This document shows, one piece after another, positions 12,135-23,695 of a stretch of DNA of 64,000 nt; position 1 is the stretch's first letter, and each line of letters starts with the position of its first letter. A program made the translations under genes and the position numbers. The notes beneath the pieces are model-generated. The model searched no databases. It was not told the DNA's origin and was given only the letters and a program-made list of their open reading frames with translations. The DNA comes from Sabellastarte sp. h YS-2021. Lineage: Eukaryota > Annelida > Polychaeta > Sabellida > Sabellidae. The DNA lies in assembly GCA_964017235.1 (NCBI GenBank), contig OZ024935.1, forward strand, positions 30,917,596 to 30,981,595, read 5' to 3'.

Positions 12135-14034
12135 AAAAAGGGAAGGAATAGAAGTTTGAAATGAGAGGCCCTTTATGGATATAGAACAGGAAGGTAAGGA
12201 ACCCACAATATGGCATCTTTGTGGTGAAACCAAAGCTAGGGAATTGATGAAGAATGAGATTAAAAGCCAATAAAAGTAACTTACAAACAGATTACTAAGA
12301 AGTGTGTGTGAGATCCGTAAAAGACAATAAAACAACATACATATATACTAAAATACTATAAAATCAGAGTCATTTAAATAAGCTTGAGGCCAAGGGTATC
12401 CTTGGTCCGTCCACACAGTACCAGACATGAAGACGCATTAATTGATACACAAGTTCCTATTATGTAGAAAAATCTGACATATAACAAGTGCACAATGTTG
12501 ATATTTAAGGTTTTAAATCCAATTGCATAAATGCCTGTATACGTAAGTTTGCTAAAAGTACGTATATGTATGTATAGTTAATATATAACCCCAGAGTTTG
12601 GGACCTAGTTAATCATGTATCAGCTACATACAAAATAAGTAGCACAATATCAGCATTCAATTTAAATATACCACGCATCAGAATATAGGTCCACTGGCCA
12701 CAAATTAGATCTACATGAGCTTTGAAAGTTCATGTGGCAAGCATTGGTATATCTGACATTACAAACATTAAATTTCTGTCCTTGCTTGGATTAATCTGTG
12801 GTCGGGAAGACATGTCCTCTTCTGTCGACATGGTTGTGAGGTGAAACAGGAGAGTCCAGGCGTTGTGTTGTCTGACATACAGCCTCATACAGTAGATTTC
12901 AACACAGTGAGTGAAGTCCCACTGAATTCAGTAACATTGTCACTTTCGGTAAGTTGCCTTCTTTGGTAGATCCTGTGTCAAGTTTGTGACTCTTTGTAAG
13001 ACTTATCACCATAACTATTGTAAGCCAAATTAAATTAATTTATTATTAGCTCTCTATAAGTGATAATATGGTTACAAGTTTATTAGTTTAAAATATTTTT
13101 GTTTTTGTTTCTTTTTAAGGAAATATACTAATGTAACAGTATTATAGATACTGTCTTGGTATGACATACAGTTGATATTGATGTTTCTCAAATTGATAAT
13201 ATTAATGTGGATAATATTAACTAATGACATAATTTAGACCTTTATTATCAGTGTTTTATACTTTAACTGCAGTCAAAAATTAAAGTTATTTAAGTGGGGA
13301 AAAGGAAGAAAAAATTAAATAATGGAAATTTTGTCTACTAAAAGGTGTATCAAATCTTTGAGTAATATACAACACAGATTCTGATACATTGTTTAAATAT
13401 AGAAGTAAATTGTATTAATTAAGTAACGATAATTTTTGAAACAACTGTGGTAATTACAGTAGTAATATTGTAATAGTAACTTTAGAATTTTGAACATACA
13501 TAATCCATGTAACTATTTTTTTTAAACAGGTTCTAACTTTTTGATTGTTTGGTGACAATAATTCTGATACATAATGGACATGTAAATAGTAATATTGTAA
13601 TAGTAACTTTAGAATTTTGAACCATACATAATCCATGTAACTATTTTTTTTACACAGGTACTAACTTTTTGATTGTTAGGTGACAATAATTCTGATACAT
13701 AATCGACATGTAAATAGTATGACATATAAAACATCGAATGGTTAGTAAATGGTAGGTTTTGTGACTAATAAACTCAAAACCTAATACTGAGGATAAAAAT
13801 CAATGTGTTCTATGAGAGGACATACTATTACATGGCAGTTTGTGATGGACAAAATTAAAATCTAGTATTTTACATGGTGAGAAAATAAGCACTGAAAAGC
13901 TTACCAAAAAGGGTACTTTACCAAAAAGCTTTAAACTTCTAAGTTTTGAACATGCTAAAGAATCGATCCTATGAGAATACTTATTATATTTATGCACAAC
14001 ATGAGAAATTGTTATGTTATCAAACTGTAGGCAA
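12135..14034. other. Intergenic DNA, no recognised gene
   Basis: No frame longer than about 90 codons and none with a domain. It contains a 127-bp tandem duplication (listed separately) and at 12937-12960 a stretch AACATTGTCACTTTCGGTAAGT that recurs at 17329. The rest is AT-rich. Confidence 0.5.
13461..13715. repeat. Tandem duplication, two units of 127-128 bp
   Basis: Unit 1 is 13461-13587, unit 2 is 13588-13715. They differ at a few positions and by an inserted base. Each contains a T8 run followed by an ACAGGT-like string. This is a simple local duplication with no coding content. Confidence 0.85.
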
Positions 14035-14047
14035 TTTATATGTTATA

Positions 14048-14279
14048 TTTATTTATTTGGGGTTTTACGTCGCTTTCAACACTGTACAGGTCATATCACG
14101 ACGGGTAGTTGGAAGGGCAGAGGAAACCAGTACATAGAGTTCGCTAGGGTTGTGTACTGTAAACTGCCGACCAACGGCAAGCAACTACCAGCTTTCCCAC
14201 TTAAGGCCGTCACGGGGATCGAACCCCCGACCTCAGAGGTGGGAGGCGAGAGTGTTACCACTCTGCCACCGTGGCCCCT
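14048..14279 (-). mobile_element. tRNA-headed SINE (family A), copy 4
   Basis: Reverse-oriented full-length copy with the head at the right. Perfect 13-bp target-site duplication TTTATATGTTATA at 14035-14047 and 14280-14292. Confidence 0.92.
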
Positions 14280-14292
14280 TTTATATGTTATA

Positions 14293-14769
14293 GAATTATA
14301 TAGTAAATAAAAAATTTAAAGTAACATGGGAAACTTCATAACCACACTTGTAACACTTTTCTAATTTTACAGCTATGTTATTAAGATAGTATATCATCTC
14401 CCGTTCTCTTTAGGAATATAATAGAATTTTGAAAGCGATTGGGAATTTTACCACCTTAAAAGGTTTTTTATGTGTTTATATCCAGTGACTGCCATTTAAA
14501 AAAAAATGCTCTGTCTTCATGTTTTTGTTCATTTGCACATATCTTTTGCACAATCTATTTTGATACCATCAGTTGATTTTGTGAACATTTTGGTGTGTCT
14601 GTCACACATCAATAGTTTTCTATCCAAAATTGCTATTTTTTCTGCATATTTATCTATGTACATATACTTTATCATTGATGTCACTCCATCTATTAAAGCT
14701 TATTCAGAAACTCAAATCATCTGGAGATATTTTAAATTATCATTTTATGTCAATGATGGTTGGTGAACA
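14293..14769. other. AT-rich DNA upstream of the Tx1-like LINE
   Basis: No domain-bearing frame; an 86-codon ORF at 14506-14766 is hydrophobic and of random appearance. Part of it may be the 5' region of the LINE that follows. Confidence 0.4.
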
Positions 14770-16200
14770 ATTGAAAATCTTGTCTGGAAACTGTTAGGGC
14801 TTGAGGGATCGCACTAAAAGACCTGATGTCTTAAACTATTTTCTTCAGCTAAATCCGAACATAATTTGTCTGCAAGACACTCTTCTGACTGCTGATGATG
14901 AGAATCTTTTAAAATTGACATCTAATTGTAATTGCTTTATAAGTGGCTCAAGGACTAATGCACGTGGTGTTGCAATTTTATTAAAAGAAAATTTTCCTCA
15001 TAAAATCATAAAATTTGTTCCAGATAAAGATGGAAATTATATTTATGTTGATATGGAATTAGAAAATATAACTTTGAGAATAATCAATATTTATGCACCA
15101 AATACTGACACTCTTTTTTCAAACTATAGACAACCGCATTTCAGAAAATACATCAGATTATTTGATATTAGGTGGTGATTTTAATTTAATATTTGACCCA
15201 AATTTGGACTGTTACAATTATGTCAGCATGAATAATCCAAGGTCAAGGTCTGTAATTTTGGAATCAATGCAAATTCATTAATTAATAGATACTTTTCGAT
15301 ACTTTCATCCAAACACAAAAATTTCCAAAAATAAGTTATTTCTTCCTAAATGGTTTAGCAAATGGCATTACATTGGTTGGTGACATCCTCAATAACCAAG
15401 GAGAAATTGTAAGCCAAGTACAGCTTGAACAAAAATTTGCATTTCAAATAAACTTCCTTGAATATTATAGTGTAAAGCTTAATATTAAAGCTTTTCTAAA
15501 ATGCTATGAAACTGTGACAGGAAGCTTTGATCAACCTCCCCAACCCAGTGTTCCCATGCACATTGCTTTTTTCATTAATAATAAAAATGGAAGCAAAGGT
15601 ATCTATCAAAACATTTCCGGTAAATTAAAACCGCTTCATATGGAGTTTCAAACCAAATGGCACAATGAACTTGATGTAAACCTTGATAATGCCTTGTGGC
15701 AATTTTTTTTAAACAGTGTTTTAAAGCTTCAAATGATTCATATAAATGGTTCCAATACAGAATATTGCATCATACTTTAGCAACCCAGGAACTCCTAAAC
15801 AAAATGAGCATGTCAAACTCACCTACTTGCTTAAGTTGTCAATCAAATATTGAATCATTATCTCACCTATTTTACTTTTGCCCTAATTCAAAACAGCTAT
15901 GGACCCAACTTGAAAACAAAATTAAGATTAGTACTCAGTTTACCATAAATTTCATTCCCTGTGATGTCTTACTGGGTTACACTTTAGATAATAACAACTC
16001 TATTGCTATAAATGTCATATTGTTGGTAACTAAAGCATATATATATAAAACTTAAAGAAAATTGAAGAAGTATTACATCAAAGATGTTATACAACTTGCA
16101 GAAAGAACATATAATGAACAACATTTAGCTGCAAAATTAGATTATAAGGAACATAAATTTGAAAGGGAGTGGCATCAAATGAAACTTCTTTTTACTTAAT
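14770..16200 (+). mobile_element. Tx1/L1-like LINE with the reverse transcriptase deleted
   Basis: The left part encodes an APE-type endonuclease: GLRDRTKRPDVLNYF at about 14795, CLQDTLLT, NARGVAILLK, IINIYAPNT, and after a frameshift near 15115 a GGDFNLIFDPN box (about 15173). At about 15320-15345 the frame passes from the end of the endonuclease (IDTFRYFHPNTK) straight into the C-terminal region of the same protein family (WHYIGW, GEIVSQVQLEQKF, FLEYYSVKLNIK), followed by WFQYRILHHTLATQELL and a cysteine/histidine knuckle (CLSCQ...HLFYFC) near 15830-15880. The whole reverse transcriptase is therefore missing. Further frame breaks lie around 15375 and 15700. The element ends near 16200. It cannot move by itself. 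Confidence 0.85.
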
Positions 16201-16312
16201 AAATAAAACTCCATTAAAATGTTTGTGTTGTTTTTCATCAAAAAGAAAAAGGATGTGTAACAATTACTGCGTGGTATTAAATATACTTTATTTTTTATTG
16301 TAACATAATTAC

Positions 16313-17220
16313 AACAAGATGCACTCAGAGAGAGCAAAATGCTCGACTCCATATGACCCCTCTCTAAAGTGATATAAAGTATTGTAAGGAAGACAATAAA
16401 ATAAAACCAAACATATAAATTAATTCCAAATAATAAGCCAAATTCATTAAAAATACATTGAAATGGGACCTCTGAAAATTCTTGATTTTTTGTATCCAAA
16501 ATAAGATCCAGATCTTTCTTTTAGTAAATTCTTCCTTTAGCCAGGTCCTACCCACAAAATGTTTTAATAAAGATATGTTCATTAATTCTTGAGTAATCTA
16601 AACACCACAAAAACAGACAGACAAATAGACACACAATTTGCACCCAAAAACATAAACTGCTGGTGGAGGTAAAATATAGCTTAAAAGTCACTTCTTGGTG
16701 AAAATCACTCATGGTAAATTTTTGTGATGGACTGTCAAGGAATTGAAAGAAAAAAGAGAAAATAAAAACAGAAATAATAATTAATAAAAATGATGAATAT
16801 ACCATACCCTCTTTATGTGTCAATTACAAGACATAAAATGAGAAGAAATATTTTTACTTAAACACAGCAAGTATCACAAGCTAGGTTTGTGACCTCACAA
16901 TGAAAATTGCATTGTGACATCATTAAGTAATGACATCAGAAAGCAAAATATTGATTTTTTATATATGTGATGAAGAGAAACAGTTTCACTGTGTATTCCC
17001 AATTAAAAATAAGAAAAACTCTCTCCTGACTTTATTTTTAAACAAATTACACCAAATTTGGAAGAATCCGTCTGTACCCTATGAAATACCTGCCCACCAA
17101 ATTTTAGTGAGATTGATGTCATGTTTCTTGAGCTATAAGGGCAAAACGGTGCACAGACAGAAAGACAGACAGACAGAAACAAACTGATTACAATAACCCT
17201 CTCCTATCGTCGAGCGTTAA
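16313..17220 (-). repeat. Interspersed repeat R1, copy 1 (inverted relative to copy 2)
   Basis: About 908 bp that match, in reverse complement, the segment 44923-46176. In its own direction it begins TTAACGCTCGACGATAGG and ends GAGTCGAGCRTTTTGCTC followed by CTCTCTGAGTGCATCTTGTT; the 10-bp strings AACGCTCGAC and GTCGAGCRTT are near inverted, as in a short terminal inverted repeat. No protein is encoded. This copy has one unit of the internal 187-bp block that is tripled in copy 2. The class is unknown; a non-autonomous DNA transposon is the best guess. Confidence 0.75.
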
Positions 17221-17840
17221 ATATTGTACACTGGGGATCTTGTCTGCTGGAGATCATCAGTTCTTTCTGTAAATGGCAGTTTTTGTTTGTTTTGCATCAA
17301 TAAAAATTATGAAAAAAACCCCAAAAAACATTGTCACTTTCGGTAAGTCCTTCTCACAGTTCCGCTGACACAGGCTCATCTGGGGATTGACTGGATACAT
17401 TAAATCCATACTGAACAGTGATTGGGACATACAGCAATTCTCACACCATAATGAACTAAGCCAATAATTACATGTAAACTGCATAACTATTATGTCCTCG
17501 GTGACAGAAACACTGGGCAAGGGGGAGGCCAGGTCCCCAGTTAACCTCCGATCATCCCTTGAGTACTGTGAACTGTCGCTTGGGGAAGTGAAGATAGAGA
17601 GAGGAATTGCATGCGCATTCATTTGTCATAGCTGAACCTTGAAGGTCTGGTCACATCTGGTATAAAGTTAACTTGATCACTGATCACATTTGAACCATTC
17701 GATCACTTCTATAAATTATGAACTACACATTGCACATATATACATCTTGAACCAATGAAGACGCCTTGATGCTACTCAGGTTTTAGACCTGAGACATTGT
17801 AAATGTAGAATCCACATCGATGCATTGATTCTTTTTACAT

Positions 17841-17943
17841 GACTAACATACTCTATTAATAGGTTCTAGGGGCGGATTGGGGACTTAAAATAGACTAACA
17901 TACTCTATTAATAGGTTCTAGGGGGGATTGGGGACTTAAAAAA
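17841..17943. repeat. Tandem duplication, two units of about 52 bp
   Basis: Unit 1 at 17841-17892 and unit 2 at 17893-17943 both read GACTAACATACTCTATTAAT then AGGTTCTAGGGG and GATTGGGGACTTAAAA; they differ by one base in the G run. Confidence 0.88.
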
Positions 17944-18299
17944 TTTAAATTTCTGTCAAATGGCGACTGCCTTGTCTGACTTTCACTGTAAAAGTGAAGC
18001 CAATCTTAAGTTTAGCGGGAAACTAATGAACCTAGGTCAGAGGTCAACCAATCAATTTACTTGTGTAGAAACAAGAAGAACTGTTACAAAAACTGAAGCA
18101 ATGAGGTGTGTATAACTTAAGGTGATACACATCCAAATAGTCTGTCCTTTACATTGTTAGGGTTAAGTTGTTTTAGTTTTTTGGTTGAGCCATAATTCAA
18201 CCTGGTGGCAGTCTACCTTGTGAAAATGGTCTGAGCCTTCTGGTTAGAATATTTAAAATATGAAATTAATAAGATCTTGAACAAAATGTGAGAGAATTA

Positions 18300-18525
18300 G
18301 ATTTGATTCGGGGAGGGATCCGGTCTGATGGTAGCACTGTTTTGAATCACAACCCCTGGGGGGGTTGCCTTTTGTGGAGTGCTGGTACACCACCAGCTCC
18401 AGATGTTTCCATGCTGGGGCTGAAACTCCCATCCCAGAAACCCCAGTCCTCCTCTGAGCCGACCCGGCAGAGGAGAACCGAGGCTGGGGGTCCTGTCTCT
18501 TCTCAAAAGCCCCAAATCAATAAAT
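18300..18525. repeat. GC-rich island, possible SINE or other short element
   Basis: A sharply GC-rich block of about 225 bp in AT-rich surroundings, ending CCCCAAATCAATAAATATAA. The composition step and the AATAAATA-like end suggest an inserted short retroelement, but no clean A or B box and no target-site duplication could be found. It has no relative elsewhere in the window. Confidence 0.35.
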
Positions 18526-18789
18526 ATAATCACAATTTTACTGTGATAATTATGAGGGTAAATTTCGTGCAGTATTCTTAAAATTACTACATCACTGTTT
18601 TTTACTACATGAATGGTCAGTTATTGATGTGTTATTATCTGAGTTCTACTTCATTGCTTATTGTAACATTTTTACTTGTAACAACATGTTGCCCCAGAGT
18701 GACATAATTTGCATGGAAAATGTCTTTAATGTATTATTTACTGCAGCTTTTATTATTTTTTAAAGTAATTTTATTACTGTAATTATTCT

Positions 18790-21700
18790 TTGAAAAAATA
18801 TGGAGGACAATCATTATAATTTGAGGTCTAACAAAGTAATGGGGAAAGAAATACCTGTTGAACTTCAGCTGGCTTCAGATGACGTTAATTTGCCTGATGT
18901 TAATTTGATTTTTTTTCTCCTATAACTCTTACTGTGATTTTACAATATTTCGGGTATTATCACCCGCCTAGCCGGGAATTACCGGTAACTGTTTTCAATC
19001 TGATCATGCCCATTGTCTATTCTTGCTAATTGTGTGTAATTTTAATTTGATTCATTACTCTCATAGGTGGTTTTTTATTGCATTGTAGCTTCTTTTTTCA
19101 GTTTCTCTTGTATTTCAGGATTAAAATCCTCTTTGCTTTGTGGTTGGTTTTGAGTTCATAAGGTTGGCTTTAGTGTGGGTTGCTAGGGTGCCTGTGAGTC
19201 ACCCACGGGACGAAGTTTCAAGGGTTAGTCCTTAAGGCCATAAAGGTTAGGCCACCCACAGGGGATTTTGATCCTAAGGCATTGTCATTTAACCAATCCA
19301 ACCAAGATGATTGCCATGCACATTTTACTCTTCTGCACCATGTTGATGGCTGCTACTCATCTCAGGGGTGTATCACAAAATTTCCTTGGAAGTGGATTCC
19401 TCATTCCATTCATGTTGAGGATTGCTAAAAATCACTCTTATAGCTCCTCCTGCCATGTTTTTTCCCCTACCGTAAAACAGAGTGGGCTTATGCTATTGAT
19501 TCTTATGTGTGGTGATGTTGCCATGAATCCTGGACCGGTTATGCTTGGCTCAGTAAATGCGAGGTCAATCCAGAATAAGGGCCCTCTCCTCTCTGATACA
19601 ATAGCATCTCACGCCTTTGATTTCCTCTGTCTAACAGAAACACATATTCGTACCACTGATTTGGATAGTTTCCTTCATCCCTCACCCCTGATGGGTTCTC
19701 ATTGATACATAGGCCATGTTCATCAGGTATTGGTGGTGGTGTTGGTTTCTTCATTCGTGAATCATACAAATATCGCAAGGTGGATACCCCAAATTATAGT
19801 TCCTTTGAAAATATTGTCATATCGATTTCAGTTTCATGCCAAACTTTGCTCCTAGCTTCTATCTATCATCCTCCTGGGCTGTGTTTTTCCATTTTTTTAG
19901 ATGAATTTATGTCCTTTGTCTGTTTTCTGTCTTCTGTTGATTGCAATTACTTCATCTGCAGTGATTTCAATATACATGTTGTGATCTAACACAGTCCGTT
20001 AACAATACCACTCACTTGCATGATCATATCTTTGATCTCATTCTTTCCCCCAATGATCAAGATATGTGCGTACATGTTGACATCTGTGAATTCATACCTG
20101 ATCATGCAGTCATTAAATGTGCTATTGACTTTCCTTCCTCTCTTGCTATCTGTCAGACAAGAATTTCCTATAGGAGGTACCATCGTATAAATATGTCCGA
20201 CTTTTGGTCTGACCTTAAAGATATGCCTTTTGTGAAATGTCCAGCAAATTCTGTCTCACAGCTCTATGATCAGTACGTACATGACTTGAGTCATATCCAT
20301 GACAGGCATGCTCCTCTTGTGTCCAGTTTGAAGATGAAACAGCATGATGACTGGCTGTCAGAGCGCTATTGCCTTGCAAAGTCACTCAGGCGTCAATTTG
20401 AACATGCTTGGTGAAAAGATAAAAGTCAATACAACAGGAGTTGTCTTCAGCGTCAAATCGCCTGGTGTAATTGTCTTGCTAACAGGGACAAGACTGTCTA
20501 TTACAGGAAACTTATCTCCTACAACAGCCATGATTCTAAGAAACTATGGCGGGAGTTACACAAAGTCCAACATAGATCCCATGGCACTACTTTGCCCACT
20601 TGTGAATCCTCAAAATCATTGGCTGATCGTTTTGCTACACTTTTCTCAAATAAAATCAAGAAAATTCGTGGGCACTTATCTGAGTCCTGTAACATGGTAC
20701 ATCCCTCCTTTGACCCTCCTAAATTAACAGTCTTTACTCAAGTCACTCAAGATGAAATCATTAAAATAATCAGCAAATCACGCACCAAATCATGCCTGTT
20801 GGACCCATTGCCCACATTCCTTATTAAGGAATGCATTGACATCCTTCTACCATCTATAATCAAGTTGGTTAATTGTTCGCTCCGGGGGGATTGGTTCCAG
20901 ATGGGTTAAAAAAAGCTATAGTCACTCCACTTATAAAGAAGGTCTCTCTTCCTGATGAGGATTTGAAAAACTACCGCCCAGTATCTGGACTTAGCTTCAT
21001 TTCTAAACTGGTGGAACGTGTAGTTGCTAAACAGCTGGTTGATCATATTCATCAACATGGCTTGGATAACTCATACCAGTCGGCGTATAAGTCAGGTCAC
21101 TCAATGGAGACGGCTCTGCTTTCCATCAAAAATGATATTTATTTGTCACTATCTCGGGGTGAAGCTACTGCCTTGGTACTTCTGGATCTCTCGGCTGGAT
21201 CGCCTTTGATACTATTGATCATTCCACTCTCCTCAGCTGTCTTCTGGATTGGTTCGGTGTTGGTGGCTCTGCTCTCAAATGGTTCTCTTCTTATTTGACA
21301 CAACGCTTTCAGTCTGTTAAGATTGGTTCTACTTTGTCTGATTTACAAAAACTGCTGTTCGGTCAGCCTCAGGGTTCTGTTCTGGGTCCTCTGCTATTCT
21401 CTCTTTACACATCTCCCTTTAGTACACTGATTGGTAAACACAAAGGCATAAACTTTCATTTCTATGCCGACGATTCACAACTTTATGTCCATCTGTCACT
21501 CATGAATGCCTCAGCTGCTTTTGATAAGTTGAACAGATGCCTTCAAGATGTTAATGAATGGATGTCGGCTAGCAAACTTAAACTTAATCCTGATAAAACT
21601 GAGTTCATACTTTTTGGCTCCAAGAAACAGAGAGAAAGGTTAAATGTATGTTTCCAAATTCACATCTTGGGCAACCCCCTTCACCCCACTGAGTCAGTCA

Positions 21701-22270
21701 GGAACCTGGGTGTGTGGTTTGACTCTGATTTTTATTTCTCTAAACACGTCCAGAATGTTTGTAAAAGCTGCTTTAGTCAACTGAGGGATTTTAGAAATAT
21801 TAGGCAGTTCTTGACTCAGGATGCAGCTGTGTCGGTTGCCAATGCTTTTATTAGTATTCAGTTGGACTACTGTAACTCACTTTTCAGGAGTCTCTCTGAA
21901 TTCAATCTTCATAGATTACAGTCTATCCAAAATTCGAGTAAATATACTCGGATAACTCCGGTACTCAGGAAACTTCACTGGCTCCCTGTTCAGTTTTGTT
22001 CAGAGTTCAAACTGGCTACCCTGGTGTACAAGTTTATTTATACTGGTTTCCCTAAATATTTTGCTCCATATCTATGCACATACTGCACTACTTACAATAC
22101 TAGACGTAGTCAGAGTGTTGCCAGTTTCCTTAGTGTACCAAGTCCATTAAGCAGTTTGGCTTCAGGTTTGCCTTTGATGCTCCCACTATTTGGAATTCAC
22201 TTAAATCTTGAATTAGAATTAGAAAAGCCTTCTTGTCACAGGACATGGGTTCTAGCCACCTCATGTCCGG
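18790..22270 (+). mobile_element. L2-like LINE (family B), copy 1, long but decayed
   Basis: The longest member of the family. At 19268-19705 the frame includes a hydrophobic stretch, then CGDVAMNPGP (2A-like, about 19509-19538) and SVNARSIQNKG, the start of an APE-type endonuclease that continues to about 19990 (SDFNIH box) in another frame. The reverse transcriptase follows: KNYRPVSGL near 20968, SAYKSGHSMETALL, LLDLSAG, GSVLGPLLFSLYT near 21375, catalytic YADDSQLYV at 21463-21489, KLKLNPDKTEFI, NLGVWFDSDF and KLHWLPV. At least five frameshifts or stops break it (near 19705, 19990, 20414, 20880, 21195-21295), and about 27 bp are missing before SKYTRITPV. A GAATTAGAATTAGAA string at 22216 resembles the family's tail but the downstream boundary is unclear. 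A possible ORF1 start lies at 18801. Confidence 0.88.
19502..19541 (+). other. 2A-like motif at the N-terminus of LINE family B
   Basis: The frame reads LILMCGDVAMNPGP. The 2A consensus is D-x-E-x-N-P-G-P; all key residues are present except the glutamate, which is alanine here. In L2 and CR1 elements such motifs sit exactly here, just before the endonuclease, and can cause ribosome skipping or act as a signal segment. This copy is decayed, so activity cannot be inferred. Confidence 0.7.
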
Positions 22271-23544
22271 GTTAGTATTTTCAAATCCTTCTGGTAGCAC
22301 CAGCCTTTCAGATCTTGATATCAGTGATCTTTTGAACACTTCTAAGTGTGAGTTTCAGTCCCCCTTATGGAACCAGATTACAGTTTAAAGATGTAAAAAT
22401 CTAGCTATGTCAAAAAGATAAGGATGCCAAACATTGAAAGAGCTCCTCTAATATTTTATGACAGGGGGTGGCCCAAGCACTTCAGACCCGAGTATGTATA
22501 TTGACCACTGATTATACCATACAACCTTCATCCGTTTTCAGACATTAAGGAAAAAGGTAAAACATTTTCCATTTTTAAAGTCATATTTATGCTGCTTATT
22601 TCGACGGCAAGGCCCATGCTTATTCCCACCACTAATTTACATTATCAAATTGGTTATCCACAACAGCTTCAGACAGAAAAGCAGCCTTTGTAATGGTCAT
22701 AAAGAATGTGGAAGGAAGATGTAACAATTACCACATTACCCCATGACATTTTAACACCAACTTGGAACTATATTATTTAACAAAAACCCAGGGAACAGAA
22801 CCAACAACAGAATTAAAACATCTGACATTGTGATTCAATTAAGTATGAACAGACATCAGCCCATTGTATAGCAATCGCTTTTGAGGTTTATTTATGTGGC
22901 CATGTATTCACATCAAAGGCATTCAGTTTGCATATATGGTATATCATCCAATGTATCAAAGTACTGGTATAATATAAGTCACATAGCTAAAAAGAGAACA
23001 CTTTGGAAACAACACTGGTAAAAATTTCCTCTCGAGTGATTTTGTGTAGTTGGCGCATGTTACTGGAAATAGAAAAATTACAGTCGGGGTGTGTGTGTGT
23101 GTGTGTGTGTGTGTGTCTGTTAAAGATATTTTGTATATCACTACTTGTGGCGAGTAGTATGTTATCTTTGTGTATATTTGGCTGTGTGTTATAATGTACT
23201 GGTGATATTTAAGTGTGACTTTCTTCGGTTGTTTGAATGATAATTGTGACCTACTTTTACATATACACAGTAAGTGTTACTAAACCTATGTTATGTGCAA
23301 ATATTACCGGCTGTACCATACTGTAAATATTGTCTGGGCTGGTCCATTGTATGCCTGAAAAATAGTTCATTTCTTTCTTACATACATGCTTTCCTAGCTT
23401 AAATTATTGTGGTCATTCGTGGGGAGTGTTCTTGGGATAACAGCTGTACAAATGCAACTTTTGTAACTATTATAAAAAACTGGTACACCCATAGTTATAT
23501 ACTATATATCACTGAAAAGGTATCGGGACAGCGTTTCTGAGGTC
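22271..23544. other. Intergenic DNA, no recognised gene
   Basis: No coding frame of note. It holds a GT microsatellite at 23089-23116. The stretch 22271-22390 could be the 3' remnant of the preceding LINE or a different element fused to it. Confidence 0.5.
23089..23116. repeat. GT dinucleotide microsatellite
   Basis: About fourteen uninterrupted GT units, ending in GTCTGT. Confidence 0.95.
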
Positions 23545-23695
23545 CTCGGTGAGCCTAGTAGGTTAGCAGGTTTGGCATCGACTTACAGACAGCAACCTCT
23601 GTGTAGGTTCGAGTCCCACAATAGGTAATGTTAAGGACCAGTCCCAATAGAGTTTTTACATTGTCACCATTCTAACCCAGGGTAGTACACTGACC
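23545..23695 (+). mobile_element. tRNA-headed SINE (family C), copy 1, partial
   Basis: The left part is tRNA-like: A-box-like TAGTAGGTTAGCAGG (from 23557) and a B box GGTTCGAGTCC (about 23605). It is followed by a body with AAGGACCAGTCCCAATA that matches the bodies at 25545 and 28888 in reverse orientation. The insert between the boxes and the imperfect arms make it a SINE head and not a working tRNA gene. Confidence 0.6.

Larger units (their letters stand above)
17221..18789. other. Intergenic DNA, mixed
   Basis: No assigned gene. It holds a 121-codon reverse-strand ORF (17257-17622) with no recognisable domain, a small tandem duplication (17841-17943), a GC-rich island (18300-18525), and a perfect AGGTCAnAGGTCA string near 18023 that also occurs near 9235. 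Confidence 0.5.

Noticed and set aside
11497-12159. Forward ORFs of 93 and 96 codons
   Set aside because: They translate reverse-oriented SINE copies; the same peptide recurs at every SINE.
17257-17622. 121-codon reverse ORF as a gene
   Set aside because: No recognisable motif; it may belong to a relic, but nothing supports a product.
18288-18581. 97-codon forward and 78-codon reverse ORFs
   Set aside because: Both arise from the GC-rich island, which has few stop codons by composition; no domain is seen.
22956-23194. ORFs over the GT run
   Set aside because: They consist largely of the microsatellite translated as His-Thr or Cys-Val repeats.
23550-23630. Genuine tRNA gene
   Set aside because: A- and B-box strings are present but the arms do not pair into a cloverleaf, and the downstream body matches SINE family C.
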